From NCBI GenBank assembly GCA_024636955.1, contig JAGXGB010000029.1, positions 16,015 to 80,014 of the forward strand: a stretch of 64,000 bases of DNA. The letters run 5' to 3'. This DNA is from Bacteroidales bacterium. Lineage in GTDB: Bacteria; Bacteroidota; Bacteroidia; Bacteroidales; Lentimicrobiaceae. Below are positions 32,022 through 41,260 of the stretch, in pieces (the first letter of the stretch is position 1; each line of letters starts with the position of its first letter). The position numbers and the translations under genes are program-made. The notes under the pieces were generated by a model. It did not search any database, was not told where the DNA came from, and saw only the letters and a program-made list of their open reading frames with translations.

Positions 32022-34448
32022 CTACTGTTTTACGAAAACCTTAACAGCTGATTGTCCGTCAAAAGTTATGCGAAGAAGATAAGTTCCCGCATTAAGCTGA
32101 TGTAATTCAATTGAATTATTAATTATCTCAGTGCTACACAAACGATTACCTCCTAAAGTGAAGATTTCGGCCTTACCTGCTGGTATTCCTTCAATATAAA
32201 TACGGTTTACAACCGGATTAGGATAGATTTTAATTGCAGCAGATAGCGCATTTTCAATTCCTGTTCCCAGGAAGATGACTTCTTCAACATCGGCGCCAAC
32301 AACAGTAACATTCCCATTTACAGGATCATAACCTTCGGCAGTTGCAATATAAGGATACTCACCGTCCTGAAGCTCAATTGCTGCTGTTCCATCTTCACCT
32401 GTAATGAGGATTAAACCATTAACTGAAATTTCAGCACCGGCAAGAAAACCGGCTTCTGAGTGTACCATGAAAGTTACTTGATAAAGAATAGGCGCCACAG
32501 GTTCAAGGATAACCGTTTCATTCATATTGGATCCGCTGATGTCAACTGATCCGTTCCCGGTTATATAACCTTCGAGTGTAACAGTATAGGTGTAGCTTCC
32601 ATCAGGCAAATCAATACTTGCAGTTCCATCAAGAGCTGTGGTAAGTGAATCAGGCTGACCGGTAATTCCAATGCCGGCAGATGCCAAGGATGCTCCTTCA
32701 GGATCAGTAACAAGGAATGAAAGTGTGTACAATGGGGATGTGGTGCTGATTAGCTGAACAGCTACTTCAGCATTTGCATCATTGATCAGGGCATCATCGG
32801 CATAAGTATAGAATCCTTCTTTTGACACTGTAAATGGATATACTCCATTAGCAAGTTGAATGGATGCAGTACCTTCTGGACTTGTGTATAACAGCTCACC
32901 GTTTACACTAATTTCTGCTTCAGCAACAGCAGCCATGCTCTCATTATAAACATAGAAACTGAGTTGATAGCTCATAGGGACCATCGTAAATTCCACCTCA
33001 TTAACTCCAGTTCCTGTAGTAAAAGTACCGGTATAATTAGCATAACCATCAAGCATGGTAGTGAAGCTATGGTCGCCTGGAGGTAACATACTCCAAACAA
33101 CACCTTGAGCATTGGTCAACAAAGATCCTTCAATTCCTTCAACAGAAATTTCAACACCTGCTAGAGGAGCACCACTTTCATCAATGGCTGTAAATACAGT
33201 TTGGTACATGCAGGCAGGCATGAAGTTAACCCTACCAAGAGCAGGATCATCTACAATATGAGAAACAACACCTTCAATACTTGTTGAATCCTGTGTTGCT
33301 ACTCCCCAACAATTGTACATTGCCGATTGCACAACTGGGCCGTTATTATACAGATCGTAAAGTAAACCTCCATTTCCATTATTAGAAAACTGATTTCCAC
33401 CCGGATTAAAGTTAGCCGGATCAGAGTTGCCCATATTTACCTGTGGATATCCTACAATGGTTATTCCCCATAGGTTTCCCGAGATAATATTACCGGTAAG
33501 TGTTGCAACCAGATTTGATGATGCACTGCTAGCTGTTAAATTGATACCACTTCCGCCTAAGTTTGGAAGATTCTGGATGTTATTGTCAGTAATGGTATTG
33601 TAACGAATTACTCCATTGATAGGGCTACCAGTCAGAGTGATTCCATACCGATTCTGATCAACAATATTAGAATCGATTACCACATTTCCCGGAACACCTA
33701 ATATTGAAGAATAAGCTATTCCACCCGACTGTAAAGCTCCATTACCAATTACAGTGTTACCAACAATATAGGTAGTGTCTCCATCACCGGCAGGCCCCAT
33801 GTTAATTTGAGGTCTGTTGCTGTTTTCGGTTGTATTCCCAAAAATGTAATTATTGCGTATAACAGCTTTAGTTCCAACATTTGAACCTGAAGCTATCGCA
33901 CCACGTTGATTGTAGGTTAAAGTACAGTTTGTTATTACTGCATGCCCAGAAACATCGAGTGCAGCTCCTGAAGCATATGATCCGCTAGTAGAGCCACTTC
34001 TGTAGTATGTTTTATACAATTTGCTACCATGAATAGTAAAGGTACCGGAAATTGCTCTGATACCTCCACCAAAAAGTAAGTCAGCATTTGTGATGTGGGT
34101 AAAATGATCGGTAAGTAACTTAATACCACGCCACCTATTAGTTGATAAGCTATCGATGGCAGTGAAAGTTGCTTTAACAGGCGCATCAATAATTAATGTT
34201 CCACCCGATTCTATACCGGTTAGATCATGAAATAATACTGTTACGTCTTCGAGGATGTTTAAAGCATCCTGTGGAGCGATCAAAATTGTTGTAGTAATTT
34301 CATAGTGATCGGTGTTCCAGGTTACAGCTCCTGCTGAGTTCTGTACCAGTGAATCGAGTGTCCAGGTTACCCCTGTCCCGGGGGTACTAAACTGTGCCTG
34401 AGCAAGCAAGGCAAACAAAGTAAAGAACAATGTAATGGACTTTTTCAT
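32022..34448 (-). CDS. Secreted right-handed beta-helix protein with four Ig-like repeats and T9SS tail
   Basis: This 808-residue protein has a signal peptide (ending LLAQA near residue 18). Residues about 60-400 form a parallel beta-helix with recurring Asn/Gly turns (ITNCTLTYNQRGAI, IVDQNRYGITLTGSPINGV). Four tandem domains of about 72 residues follow, each with the pattern of carboxypeptidase-regulatory/PEGA-like folds (VEISVEG...LTNAQGVV, AEISVNGELLYTSPEGTA, and so on). The tail KIYPNPVVNRIYIEG to VKVFVKQ is a type A T9SS sorting domain, so it is secreted and probably surface-attached. Polysaccharide binding or lyase activity is possible, but no catalytic set was recognised. Confidence 0.85.
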   Translation of the reverse strand: MKKSITLFFTLFALLAQAQFSTPGTGVTWTLDSLVQNSAGAVTWNTDHYEITTTILIAPQDALNILEDVTVLFHDLTGIESGGTLIIDAPVKATFTAIDSLSTNRWRGIKLLTDHFTHITNADLLFGGGIRAISGTFTIHGSKLYKTYYRSGSTSGSYASGAALDVSGHAVITNCTLTYNQRGAIASGSNVGTKAVIRNNYIFGNTTENSNRPQINMGPAGDGDTTYIVGNTVIGNGALQSGGIAYSSILGVPGNVVIDSNIVDQNRYGITLTGSPINGVIRYNTITDNNIQNLPNLGGSGINLTASSASSNLVATLTGNIISGNLWGITIVGYPQVNMGNSDPANFNPGGNQFSNNGNGGLLYDLYNNGPVVQSAMYNCWGVATQDSTSIEGVVSHIVDDPALGRVNFMPACMYQTVFTAIDESGAPLAGVEISVEGIEGSLLTNAQGVVWSMLPPGDHSFTTMLDGYANYTGTFTTGTGVNEVEFTMVPMSYQLSFYVYNESMAAVAEAEISVNGELLYTSPEGTASIQLANGVYPFTVSKEGFYTYADDALINDANAEVAVQLISTTSPLYTLSFLVTDPEGASLASAGIGITGQPDSLTTALDGTASIDLPDGSYTYTVTLEGYITGNGSVDISGSNMNETVILEPVAPILYQVTFMVHSEAGFLAGAEISVNGLILITGEDGTAAIELQDGEYPYIATAEGYDPVNGNVTVVGADVEEVIFLGTGIENALSAAIKIYPNPVVNRIYIEGIPAGKAEIFTLGGNRLCSTEIINNSIELHQLNAGTYLLRITFDGQSAVKVFVKQ

Positions 34449-34567
34449 AATGTAGAAGTATTAATTAGTGTTTATTAGTTGTAGCAAGAAAGAGATGAAA
34501 TACGGAGACCTTCACCTCTGAATGACGGGGCAAAGAATCAAATAATTTACATGGTTTATTGTAAGGG

Positions 34568-34598
34568 CAAAGGTAGGTTTTATCATCAAGCTTCCAAA
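34568..34598 (-). promoter_or_regulatory. Promoter of the beta-helix/T9SS gene
   Basis: On the minus strand TTTG (34595-34598), a 19-bp spacer and TACCTTTG (34568-34575) match the consensus exactly. The leader would be about 115 nt. Confidence 0.7.
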
Positions 34599-34643
34599 AT
34601 CCATGTATTCAATTTGTCATTTCATTATGTTTAAGTTTACACT

Positions 34644-34743
34644 TATCATACTGTTTTTATACGGTTAGACTACGGTTACTCTACCTTGAGGGTAGAGTAA
34701 CCGTAGTCTAACCGTAGTCTAACCGTATAGTATCTGTAGAGTA
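34644..34743. repeat. Palindrome built from 11-bp units (second example)
   Basis: The dyad centre is 34688. The inner stem of 26 bp (34660-34685 with 34691-34716) is perfect around a TTGAG loop; outer pairing continues with mismatches to about 34644/34732. The right half is phased in 11-bp units: ACCGTAGTCTA (34700-34710), the same again (34711-34721), ACCGTATAGTA (34722-34732) and TCTGTAGAGTA (34733-34743). The left half holds the inverse units. The sequence is unlike that at 3124-3211 but the design is the same. Confidence 0.87.
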
Positions 34744-34839
34744 TATCTTAATGTAATAAAACGAAATATAAAGGCATACTGGAATACGACTGAAAAGAGG
34801 CAATCCATAAAAATTACGCATCAGCTACTTACGAATTAA

Positions 34840-34866
34840 GAAAAAAGCCCTGCAAAGAGCAAGGCT
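34840..34866 (-). terminator. Intrinsic terminator of the GH55-like gene
   Basis: On the minus strand AGCCTTGC (34859-34866) pairs with GCAGGGCT (34846-34853, one G-T pair), followed by a run of T residues over 34840-34846. It is 28 bp past the stop at 34895. Confidence 0.8.
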
Positions 34867-34894
34867 ATATATTAAACTATTGTCTTAAGAGTGA

Positions 34895-36649
34895 CTATTC
34901 CATCATAGTTTTCACGTTATTAACATTTACTTGCTCGCCCTTTCCATTGATCACACTCTTGATCTTGCTTTCTTTATGCCCTCCATATAACCAGTAAGTA
35001 ATCTTACGATGTATATTCTTCTCAATATGCTCAGGTGTTTCAATTGCCTGATCAACTATAACCGGAGCTTTGAAGAATACACAATAGATACCTAATCCCC
35101 AGGCTTCATGGCTTTCGACACCATCTGACACTTTATACGAAGCATATCCATTAGTTGAGCCATGGTTAAAAGCTTCAGCAGTTGGTGGGTCATAAGGCAT
35201 CTCGCTTTGATAAAAATACACCTTCCCTTCATTTCCGTTCCAAAGAGTCTGGTATTCATGGAAGTGCTCACAAAACAGTCCGTACACAGTAACCTTGTCA
35301 CCATTTACAATAAGTCCATTTTTACATGTATTTTCCGTCCACCCTACATTATTTCCGTGGTCAGCCCTCCAAAGCCATGTATGATCAATATGCACATTGT
35401 TGCTGTTGATCTCCATGCAACTTTGGGTTTTCCCTTCTCCATAACCACCTACCCTGATAAATATATCGTGCAGGAAGGTCGGATTCGCTTTATGATCATT
35501 GGTTGAATTGGGCTCTCCAACCCTAACCAATGTTTCTGACTCTATTTTTCCGGCATCAATAATTAGCCCGCTAATTGACACACCGCTAACATCCGAAATT
35601 TCAATTATTGCATTACCGTTCGCTGGGCGTAAGGTAGGCAATCCAATTCCTGTTACAATTGTACCGGGACGCGAAATTTGGAGGCTTTGGTCGAGTAAAT
35701 AGATACCAGGACAAAAGAATAGATTTTTCCCATCTGCAAGAGCTGCATTGATGGTAATGGAGTTATCCTTTTTAGGTTTTACAATGTAAAATTCATTAAG
35801 GGAAAATACTTCATCATTGAACTTTCCACTACTCCAGCTAATGCCTGTACTGTTTTCTTTGAGTTTAGGTATGCTGAGGGCAAAATCTGAATTATCGATT
35901 ATCATATAAGGTTTTTCGCGAACAAGAGGAGTAGCACCAATAACTGTGTAAGGATTATCGGGCCATTTATCTTCAGGTGTATTTGAAACACCCATAAACA
36001 TTATGTTCCAGCTGCCGGCTTCCCACTTTTGCATCTCAGTGTTGCGGGTGAACCATTGCTGCTGTCCGCCTGCCAATATAGTTCCATCAACTTTTGAATC
36101 AGCAAGGAAACCACCGCTCGCCCAGCCATTGTCATGTAGCTGCACGTCACCTTTGATGTGCACTCTGCGCATTGGAGCAGCTTGTGAAACTCCCCAAATG
36201 TTTAAAGCGCCGGCGGGAGTTTCAATTGTTAAATTTTCAATTGAGCGCCAGAAATTAGTAGTAACATTTCCGTTTTTTTCTCCTTTCGATAGGATAATAC
36301 CATTAATAACCACATCATTAGGCGATTGACCTAAACCGATGTAGCTCATATAATAGCCAACCTTTAAATTTAAATTGTATGCACCGGGCTTGAATAGCAA
36401 AGCATACCTACCTGAGCCGAATTCACTACTTCTTGGATGCTGAAGATTGTATAGTGTATCAATCAATACTTGAATCTCTTGCATATCCATTTGATCATCA
36501 AAAATGAAAACGTTTTCATTAAAGGCTTCATTATTGAATTTTGATGCAAAGGCAGGCAATCCGGCAGAGATTGGCTCTAATGACTGAGTTTTGGCTGTTT
36601 GCTGACAAAGAATTATAGCCATGAGACTAATAAAAATCCTGATGTTCAT
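34895..36649 (-). CDS. Secreted beta-helix protein, GH55-like (putative glucan-active)
   Basis: This 584-residue protein has a signal peptide (ending AKTQ near residue 22) and no lipid Cys or T9SS tail, so it is probably periplasmic. Motifs include FEFGSGRYALLFKPG-like sequence (SSEFGSGRYALLFKPGAY), VGYYMSYIGLGQSPNDV, VSQAAPMRRVHIKG, HIDHTWLWRADHGNNVGW and HEYQTLWNGNEG. These recur in a bacterial family often mislabelled coagulation factor 5/8 or adenylyl cyclase proteins, with a duplicated right-handed beta-helix reminiscent of GH55 exo-beta-1,3-glucanases. Nearby laminarin-type loci support a glucan substrate, but that is inference. Confidence 0.6.
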   Translation of the reverse strand: MNIRIFISLMAIILCQQTAKTQSLEPISAGLPAFASKFNNEAFNENVFIFDDQMDMQEIQVLIDTLYNLQHPRSSEFGSGRYALLFKPGAYNLNLKVGYYMSYIGLGQSPNDVVINGIILSKGEKNGNVTTNFWRSIENLTIETPAGALNIWGVSQAAPMRRVHIKGDVQLHDNGWASGGFLADSKVDGTILAGGQQQWFTRNTEMQKWEAGSWNIMFMGVSNTPEDKWPDNPYTVIGATPLVREKPYMIIDNSDFALSIPKLKENSTGISWSSGKFNDEVFSLNEFYIVKPKKDNSITINAALADGKNLFFCPGIYLLDQSLQISRPGTIVTGIGLPTLRPANGNAIIEISDVSGVSISGLIIDAGKIESETLVRVGEPNSTNDHKANPTFLHDIFIRVGGYGEGKTQSCMEINSNNVHIDHTWLWRADHGNNVGWTENTCKNGLIVNGDKVTVYGLFCEHFHEYQTLWNGNEGKVYFYQSEMPYDPPTAEAFNHGSTNGYASYKVSDGVESHEAWGLGIYCVFFKAPVIVDQAIETPEHIEKNIHRKITYWLYGGHKESKIKSVINGKGEQVNVNNVKTMME

Positions 36650-36716
36650 GATGATTCGGTTTTTGATTAGAACTGATTTGAGGATGCAATGTACCTGTCG
36701 TGTAAAGTTAACAAAT

Positions 36717-36750
36717 AAAATGAGGCCTCACTTTCGATTGGCCTCATTTT
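36717..36750 (-). terminator. Terminator of the Ig/T9SS gene
   Basis: AAAATGAGGCC (36717-36727) and GGCCTCATTTT (36740-36750) form an 11-bp perfect stem ending in TTTT on both strands. It lies 28 bp past the stop at 36778. Confidence 0.85.
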
Positions 36751-36777
36751 ACCTTTTCACAAAAACTATTCAATTCA

Positions 36778-37686
36778 TCAATTAATAATAAGTTTCCGGA
36801 AGATTACTTCCTCTTTGCACGAAGCTTTTATAATATATACACCGGAAACCTGTTTACTGAGATCCAAATTTGAAGTGTGAAGGTTCATGCCATCTTGTGG
36901 TATGAGTTCACTTTTTATCATTAAGCCCTGGGTTGTGAATATTTCAAGATTTACATCGCCTTTGAACTGCTGCAAATCATATTTAAAGTAACCGTCAGAA
37001 GAGGGATTAGGATACAAATTCAAAACAGCTGTGTTACTTGTTTCTTCCACTCCATAGGTACAATCAGTAAATGTGAAGTAGATAGTAATGCTGGCTGTAT
37101 TAGAACATCCGGTAGATGGGTCGGTTACGGTGACTTCATATTCCTGAATATCGGAACCTATTCCTGAGGTTTCCACATGCATTGACCGGCTTGTTGATCC
37201 ATCATTCCATTCATAGACTGAGCCGGGATTTCCAGCATCAAGATCAAGAGAGTGGAAAACACATGTGCCGACTTCCGTAGGACTAATTTCGCGTACCTCC
37301 AGATCATTCGCAGGTAAGAGGTTGATGGTAGGCAAAGGGTTGACTATAACTGTAACATGACCGGTTGATGTTGTTACACCATCGTAAACATCGACTTTAT
37401 AATCAGTTGTCACCATGGGTTTTACCATTGGGTTAGGCGACTGAGACGTGAAACCCGGAGGATCAGATGTCCAGTTGTATGTGTAGTTGTTTGTACCTCC
37501 ACCTGTAAGCGCAAATAATTGCACGGTTTGTCCGGAACAGGTATTGTCAGGTTGAGCAGAGGGATTGGCTATTAATACATCATTCTGACTGTAAAGTGGT
37601 GAATTGCCGGTGAGTTCACCTGAGGGCAACTGTGCATAAGCATTTATTGAAAATGCTAACAATGCGATTGTAAGGTATTTTATCAT
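36778..37686 (-). CDS. Secreted Ig/PKD-like protein with T9SS tail
   Basis: This 302-residue protein has a signal peptide (ending INAYAQ) and two beta-sandwich domains of the PKD/Ig type, NNYTYNWTSDPPGFTSQSPNP and VYEWNDGSTSRSMH (each about 85 residues). A type A sorting domain follows: LNLYPNPSSDGYF to VIFRKLIIN. It has no catalytic motif and is likely a surface adhesin or structural protein secreted by T9SS. It is a single-gene unit. Confidence 0.8.
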   Translation of the reverse strand: MIKYLTIALLAFSINAYAQLPSGELTGNSPLYSQNDVLIANPSAQPDNTCSGQTVQLFALTGGGTNNYTYNWTSDPPGFTSQSPNPMVKPMVTTDYKVDVYDGVTTSTGHVTVIVNPLPTINLLPANDLEVREISPTEVGTCVFHSLDLDAGNPGSVYEWNDGSTSRSMHVETSGIGSDIQEYEVTVTDPSTGCSNTASITIYFTFTDCTYGVEETSNTAVLNLYPNPSSDGYFKYDLQQFKGDVNLEIFTTQGLMIKSELIPQDGMNLHTSNLDLSKQVSGVYIIKASCKEEVIFRKLIIN

Positions 37687-38093
37687 AAAATATATTATTA
37701 AATGTCCATATGGATATTTCCTATTTTATCACAGAAATGTTACTTTGCTAAGCATCTATTTTTTGTGAATAAATGCGACGTACCAAAAGACCAATGAACT
37801 TCTATAAGGATTATATATCATATTTATCAACATAATGTGCTAATGTAACTTCAGAAGATAAAAATAATTTACGTTTAATGAATTTGAAGTCTAAAATCTT
37901 CCCCCAGTACCCAGTTTTGTCCAAATTTTTTAAAATACCCGAAAGAGCAGCATGTTACATCTTTGATCAATAAAATTAGTTGTGACTTAACTTGCATTTA
38001 ATACATTTGCTGAATCTTTGTAAGGCCATAGAAAGTGTTAGTTATAGTTATATGTGGCTGCTTATTAATGATTTACGTAAATAATTGAGTTTC
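37687..38093. other. 407-bp divergent intergenic region
   Basis: It separates the Ig/T9SS gene (minus) from the PurF-like gene (plus). Apart from the plus-strand promoter at 37980-38009 and a 10-bp palindrome TCCATATGGA at 37705-37714 close to the minus-strand start, I see no repeat, RNA gene or coding sequence. Confidence 0.5.
37980..38009 (+). promoter_or_regulatory. Promoter of the PurF-like gene
   Basis: TTG (37980-37982), 19 bp and TACATTTG (38002-38009) match the consensus. The leader would be about 78 nt. Confidence 0.55.
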
Positions 38094-39500
38094 ATGAGCG
38101 GATTTTTTGGGTGTATCAAAACACAGGATTGTGTCAACGATGTTTTCTATGGCACTGATTACCATTCACATTTAGGGACTAAACGGGCTGGAATGGTGTT
38201 CTGGAGTAAGGATAATGGTTTCCAACGCGCAATTCATAGTCTTGAAGATGGTTATTTCAGGAATAAGTTTGAAAAAGATATCCTCAAGTTCAGCGGTAAT
38301 GCAGGTATAGGAATCATTAGTGACTTTGAAGCCCAGCCAATTGATGTAAGTTCACACCTCGGACGTTTTGCTTTGGCACATGTTGGAAAGATTGTAAATG
38401 TAGAGGAATTAGAGCAGCAATTCCTTGCTAAACGCCAACACTTCTCTGAAATGAGCCAGGTTGGAGTTAATCCGACGGAAGTGATTGTTAAGCTAATCTG
38501 CGAATGTGAAGACTTCCTCTCAGGAATAAAAAACTTCTATTCCACTATTAAGGGTTCAAGTTCCATAATTATTCTTACCGAGGATTGCATTTATGCTGCA
38601 CGCGATAAATATGGACGCACACCTATCATAGTAGGTAAGAATAGTCATGGTTATGCTGTTGCCAGTGAAACATGCTCATTCGCTAACCTTGATTATAATA
38701 TTGAATACTATCTCGGGCCTGGTGAAGTGGTTAGAATAACTGCTGATGGATATGAGCAATTGTTGGCGCCGGGTGAAAAGATGCAGATTTGCTCTTTCCT
38801 ATGGGTGTATTATGGTTATCCTCCTTCGTATTATGAAGGTATTAATGTTGATTCATGCAGATATAAATGCGGTGCAGCACTTGCATCAAAAGACACTGTT
38901 GAAGCGGATTTTGTCGCTGGAATACCTGATTCAGGAATTGGTCATGCTTTGGGCTATAGCAATAGCAGAAAGATGCCTCATATGCGACCTTATTCAAAAT
39001 ATACGCCTACATGGCCACGTAGTTTTATGCCTCAAAGCCAGGAAATGCGCGACCTTGTTGCAAAGATGAAACTCATTCCCAATGAAGACCTTATAAGGGA
39101 TAAAAGGGGGATTTTCCTTGATGATTCCATTGTTCGCGGTACGCAATTAAAAGATAATACGGCCGATTTACATGAAGCAGGAATAAAAGAAGTGCATATG
39201 CGTATTGCCTGCCCTCCTCTTACATACCCATGTGAATTCTTAAACTTCTCACGATCACGAAGTAGTTCTGATTTGGCAACAAGAAGAGCCATCTTACAAC
39301 TTGAAGGAACGGAAGATGTTGATTTAAAGGAGTATTCTGATCCTAAATCGCCCAAATACAAAGAAATGGTTGAACGAATTCGCCAGAACCTTAACCTTAC
39401 ATCTTTACAATTTCAGGAACTTGATGACTTAGTTGAGGCTATCGGTTTACCGAAAGAAAAGTTATGCACTCATTGTTGGGATGGTTCAAGTTATTTTTAA
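38094..39500 (+). CDS. Amidophosphoribosyltransferase-like protein (PurF paralogue, Ser at Cys1 position)
   Basis: This 468-residue protein combines a class II glutamine amidotransferase-like N-terminal domain with a phosphoribosyltransferase domain. The latter has the PRPP loop FLDDSIVRGTQ (Asp343-Asp344). A C-terminal LCTHCWDG resembles the Cys motif of PurF. PurF enzymes make phosphoribosylamine, the first step of purine synthesis. The start MSGFFGCIKT aligns with the usual Met-Cys-Gly-[ILV]-Phe-Gly, so the nucleophilic Cys is Ser here, and ammonia rather than glutamine use is possible. TTG 38085 is an alternative but less likely start. Confidence 0.85.
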   Translation: MSGFFGCIKTQDCVNDVFYGTDYHSHLGTKRAGMVFWSKDNGFQRAIHSLEDGYFRNKFEKDILKFSGNAGIGIISDFEAQPIDVSSHLGRFALAHVGKIVNVEELEQQFLAKRQHFSEMSQVGVNPTEVIVKLICECEDFLSGIKNFYSTIKGSSSIIILTEDCIYAARDKYGRTPIIVGKNSHGYAVASETCSFANLDYNIEYYLGPGEVVRITADGYEQLLAPGEKMQICSFLWVYYGYPPSYYEGINVDSCRYKCGAALASKDTVEADFVAGIPDSGIGHALGYSNSRKMPHMRPYSKYTPTWPRSFMPQSQEMRDLVAKMKLIPNEDLIRDKRGIFLDDSIVRGTQLKDNTADLHEAGIKEVHMRIACPPLTYPCEFLNFSRSRSSSDLATRRAILQLEGTEDVDLKEYSDPKSPKYKEMVERIRQNLNLTSLQFQELDDLVEAIGLPKEKLCTHCWDGSSYF

Positions 39501-39603
39501 ACCTATTTTTAATACTGAGCACGCTTTAAGTTCTATTTATTCCTTCATGATCTTAATTTTGATTAATTCTGATTTGCTTACAAATTGTTATTGATCCAAG
39601 CTA

Positions 39604-39611
39604 TATATTTG
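39604..39611 (+). promoter_or_regulatory. -7 element (TATATTTG) of the beta-helix gene
   Basis: TATATTTG fits TAnnTTTG, 50 bp before ATG 39662. The -33 spacing is not ideal. Confidence 0.4.
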
Positions 39612-39661
39612 TACTTCAATTTGTGTGTTAATTAATTATTTATTGCTACATACTACTGATA

Positions 39662-41239
39662 ATGAAACTTATAACTAGTATTGTGATAGTAATATTATTT
39701 CCGTTAGTTGCACTTGCAACATCAATTACAGTTAGCGGACCAGTTAGTGGAACCTGGGGATATGACACCGTTTTCGTGCAAGACAATATCAATGTTCCAG
39801 TAGGATCACAACTTATAATTTCACCAGGTACATTAGTAAAGTTTCAATCATATTACAGTTTTGATGTTCACGGCAGTATATTAGCAGAAGGCATTCTCGG
39901 CGATTCAATTGTATTTACTGTTACTGATACAGCAGGTTTTAGTAATCAGTTTCATGGGCGGGGAGGTTGGTCAGGTATTAGATTCAGGTCATTGGCATCA
40001 ACTGAAGATTCATCAATATTCTCATACTGCAAATTCCAGTTTGGAAAGGCTATAGGTGATTCTTTAAATTGTTATGGTGGTGCCATATTAGTGTATAACC
40101 ATAACAAACTTAGGATCAGTAACTGCCTGTTTTTCAACAACTATTCATTTTACAGTGGTGGAGCCATTTATTTGCAATCCTCCAACGCAATAATAAAAAA
40201 CTGCAAGTTTACCGGTAACATATCAGGTAACACAGGAATCATATATGGTTATGGAGGTGGCGTTTGCGCCCTGAACAGTGCACCTGTGGTAAAAAAGTGT
40301 GAGTTTTACTACAATACATCAACCGGAGTAGGTGGTGCATGCTCCTTTGACAATAGCGACCCTATATTCGAAAATAATATTATGCAATGCAATTCAAGTG
40401 CACTTGGTGGAGCATTAGGTATTTTGAGAAGTTCACCTAATCATACGATTAGTAACAACCTTGTATCAAATAATCAAGCATTATTCTTTGGAGGTGGTAT
40501 TTGTTGTATACGCTCATTCCCAGTTTTTTCAAACCTGACAATAGTTGATAATTCATCAGCTTATGGAGGAGGGTTTTACTGCAACGATTCAGCTTCACCA
40601 TCTATGTATAATTCAATTATCTGGGGAAATTCAGGATTTGGGGAAAGCGTTTATATTTGGGATATTTATTCGTCTCCAAACTTCTATTATTGTGACATTG
40701 AAGGTGATACCATTGGTTTTGAAGGGAGCGGTTCTCAGATGGGTTATACAGGTCAGTATCAGAATAATATTAACCAATCGCCAGAATTTATAGGCACAGG
40801 CACGTTTCCTTATCAACTTTCACCAACTTCGCCTTGTATTGATGCAGGAACTCCGGATACCTCGTTTCTTAATTTGCCTTCTATTGATCTTCTTGGTGAG
40901 GCCCGAATAACAAATAACCGCATTGATCATGGGGTTTATGAATTTAACAGCACTACACAGGCAAGATTCATTGATTTGTCAGAAAATATTCTATGCTTCC
41001 CAAACCCTTTTAGCCAAAGAATATGTATTGCTGTTCCTTCAACAGCTCAAAATATAGAGATAGTAAATATCTATGATTTAAAAGGTCGGGTAATTAGACA
41101 ACTTGGCAAGGGTCAACCTGGCAGTAATAATTTCTGGGATGGCAAAGATGAACTGGGAAATGAAGTTTCACGAGGGTTATATATTGTAAGGGCTTCATAC
41201 AAGAATGCATGTTATTTGGGGAAAATTCTAAAGGAATAA
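39662..41239 (+). CDS. Secreted right-handed beta-helix protein with C-terminal sorting domain
   Basis: This 525-residue protein has a signal peptide (ending VALAT near residue 20), then a parallel beta-helix with repeated Gly-Gly turns and Cys/Asn ladders (YGGAILVYNHNKLRISNC, GGAIYLQSSNAIIKNC, GGGVCALNSAPVVKKC). These resemble polymorphic outer membrane protein/Chlamydia-type repeats. The C-terminal 80 residues (LCFPNPFSQRICIAV to GKILKE, with DGKDELGNEVSRGLYIV) form a FlgD-like/T9SS sorting fold. No catalytic residues were recognised. It is likely secreted to the surface. Confidence 0.82.
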   Translation: MKLITSIVIVILFPLVALATSITVSGPVSGTWGYDTVFVQDNINVPVGSQLIISPGTLVKFQSYYSFDVHGSILAEGILGDSIVFTVTDTAGFSNQFHGRGGWSGIRFRSLASTEDSSIFSYCKFQFGKAIGDSLNCYGGAILVYNHNKLRISNCLFFNNYSFYSGGAIYLQSSNAIIKNCKFTGNISGNTGIIYGYGGGVCALNSAPVVKKCEFYYNTSTGVGGACSFDNSDPIFENNIMQCNSSALGGALGILRSSPNHTISNNLVSNNQALFFGGGICCIRSFPVFSNLTIVDNSSAYGGGFYCNDSASPSMYNSIIWGNSGFGESVYIWDIYSSPNFYYCDIEGDTIGFEGSGSQMGYTGQYQNNINQSPEFIGTGTFPYQLSPTSPCIDAGTPDTSFLNLPSIDLLGEARITNNRIDHGVYEFNSTTQARFIDLSENILCFPNPFSQRICIAVPSTAQNIEIVNIYDLKGRVIRQLGKGQPGSNNFWDGKDELGNEVSRGLYIVRASYKNACYLGKILKE

Positions 41240-41260
41240 TATTGGTGATTTACTGACCGT

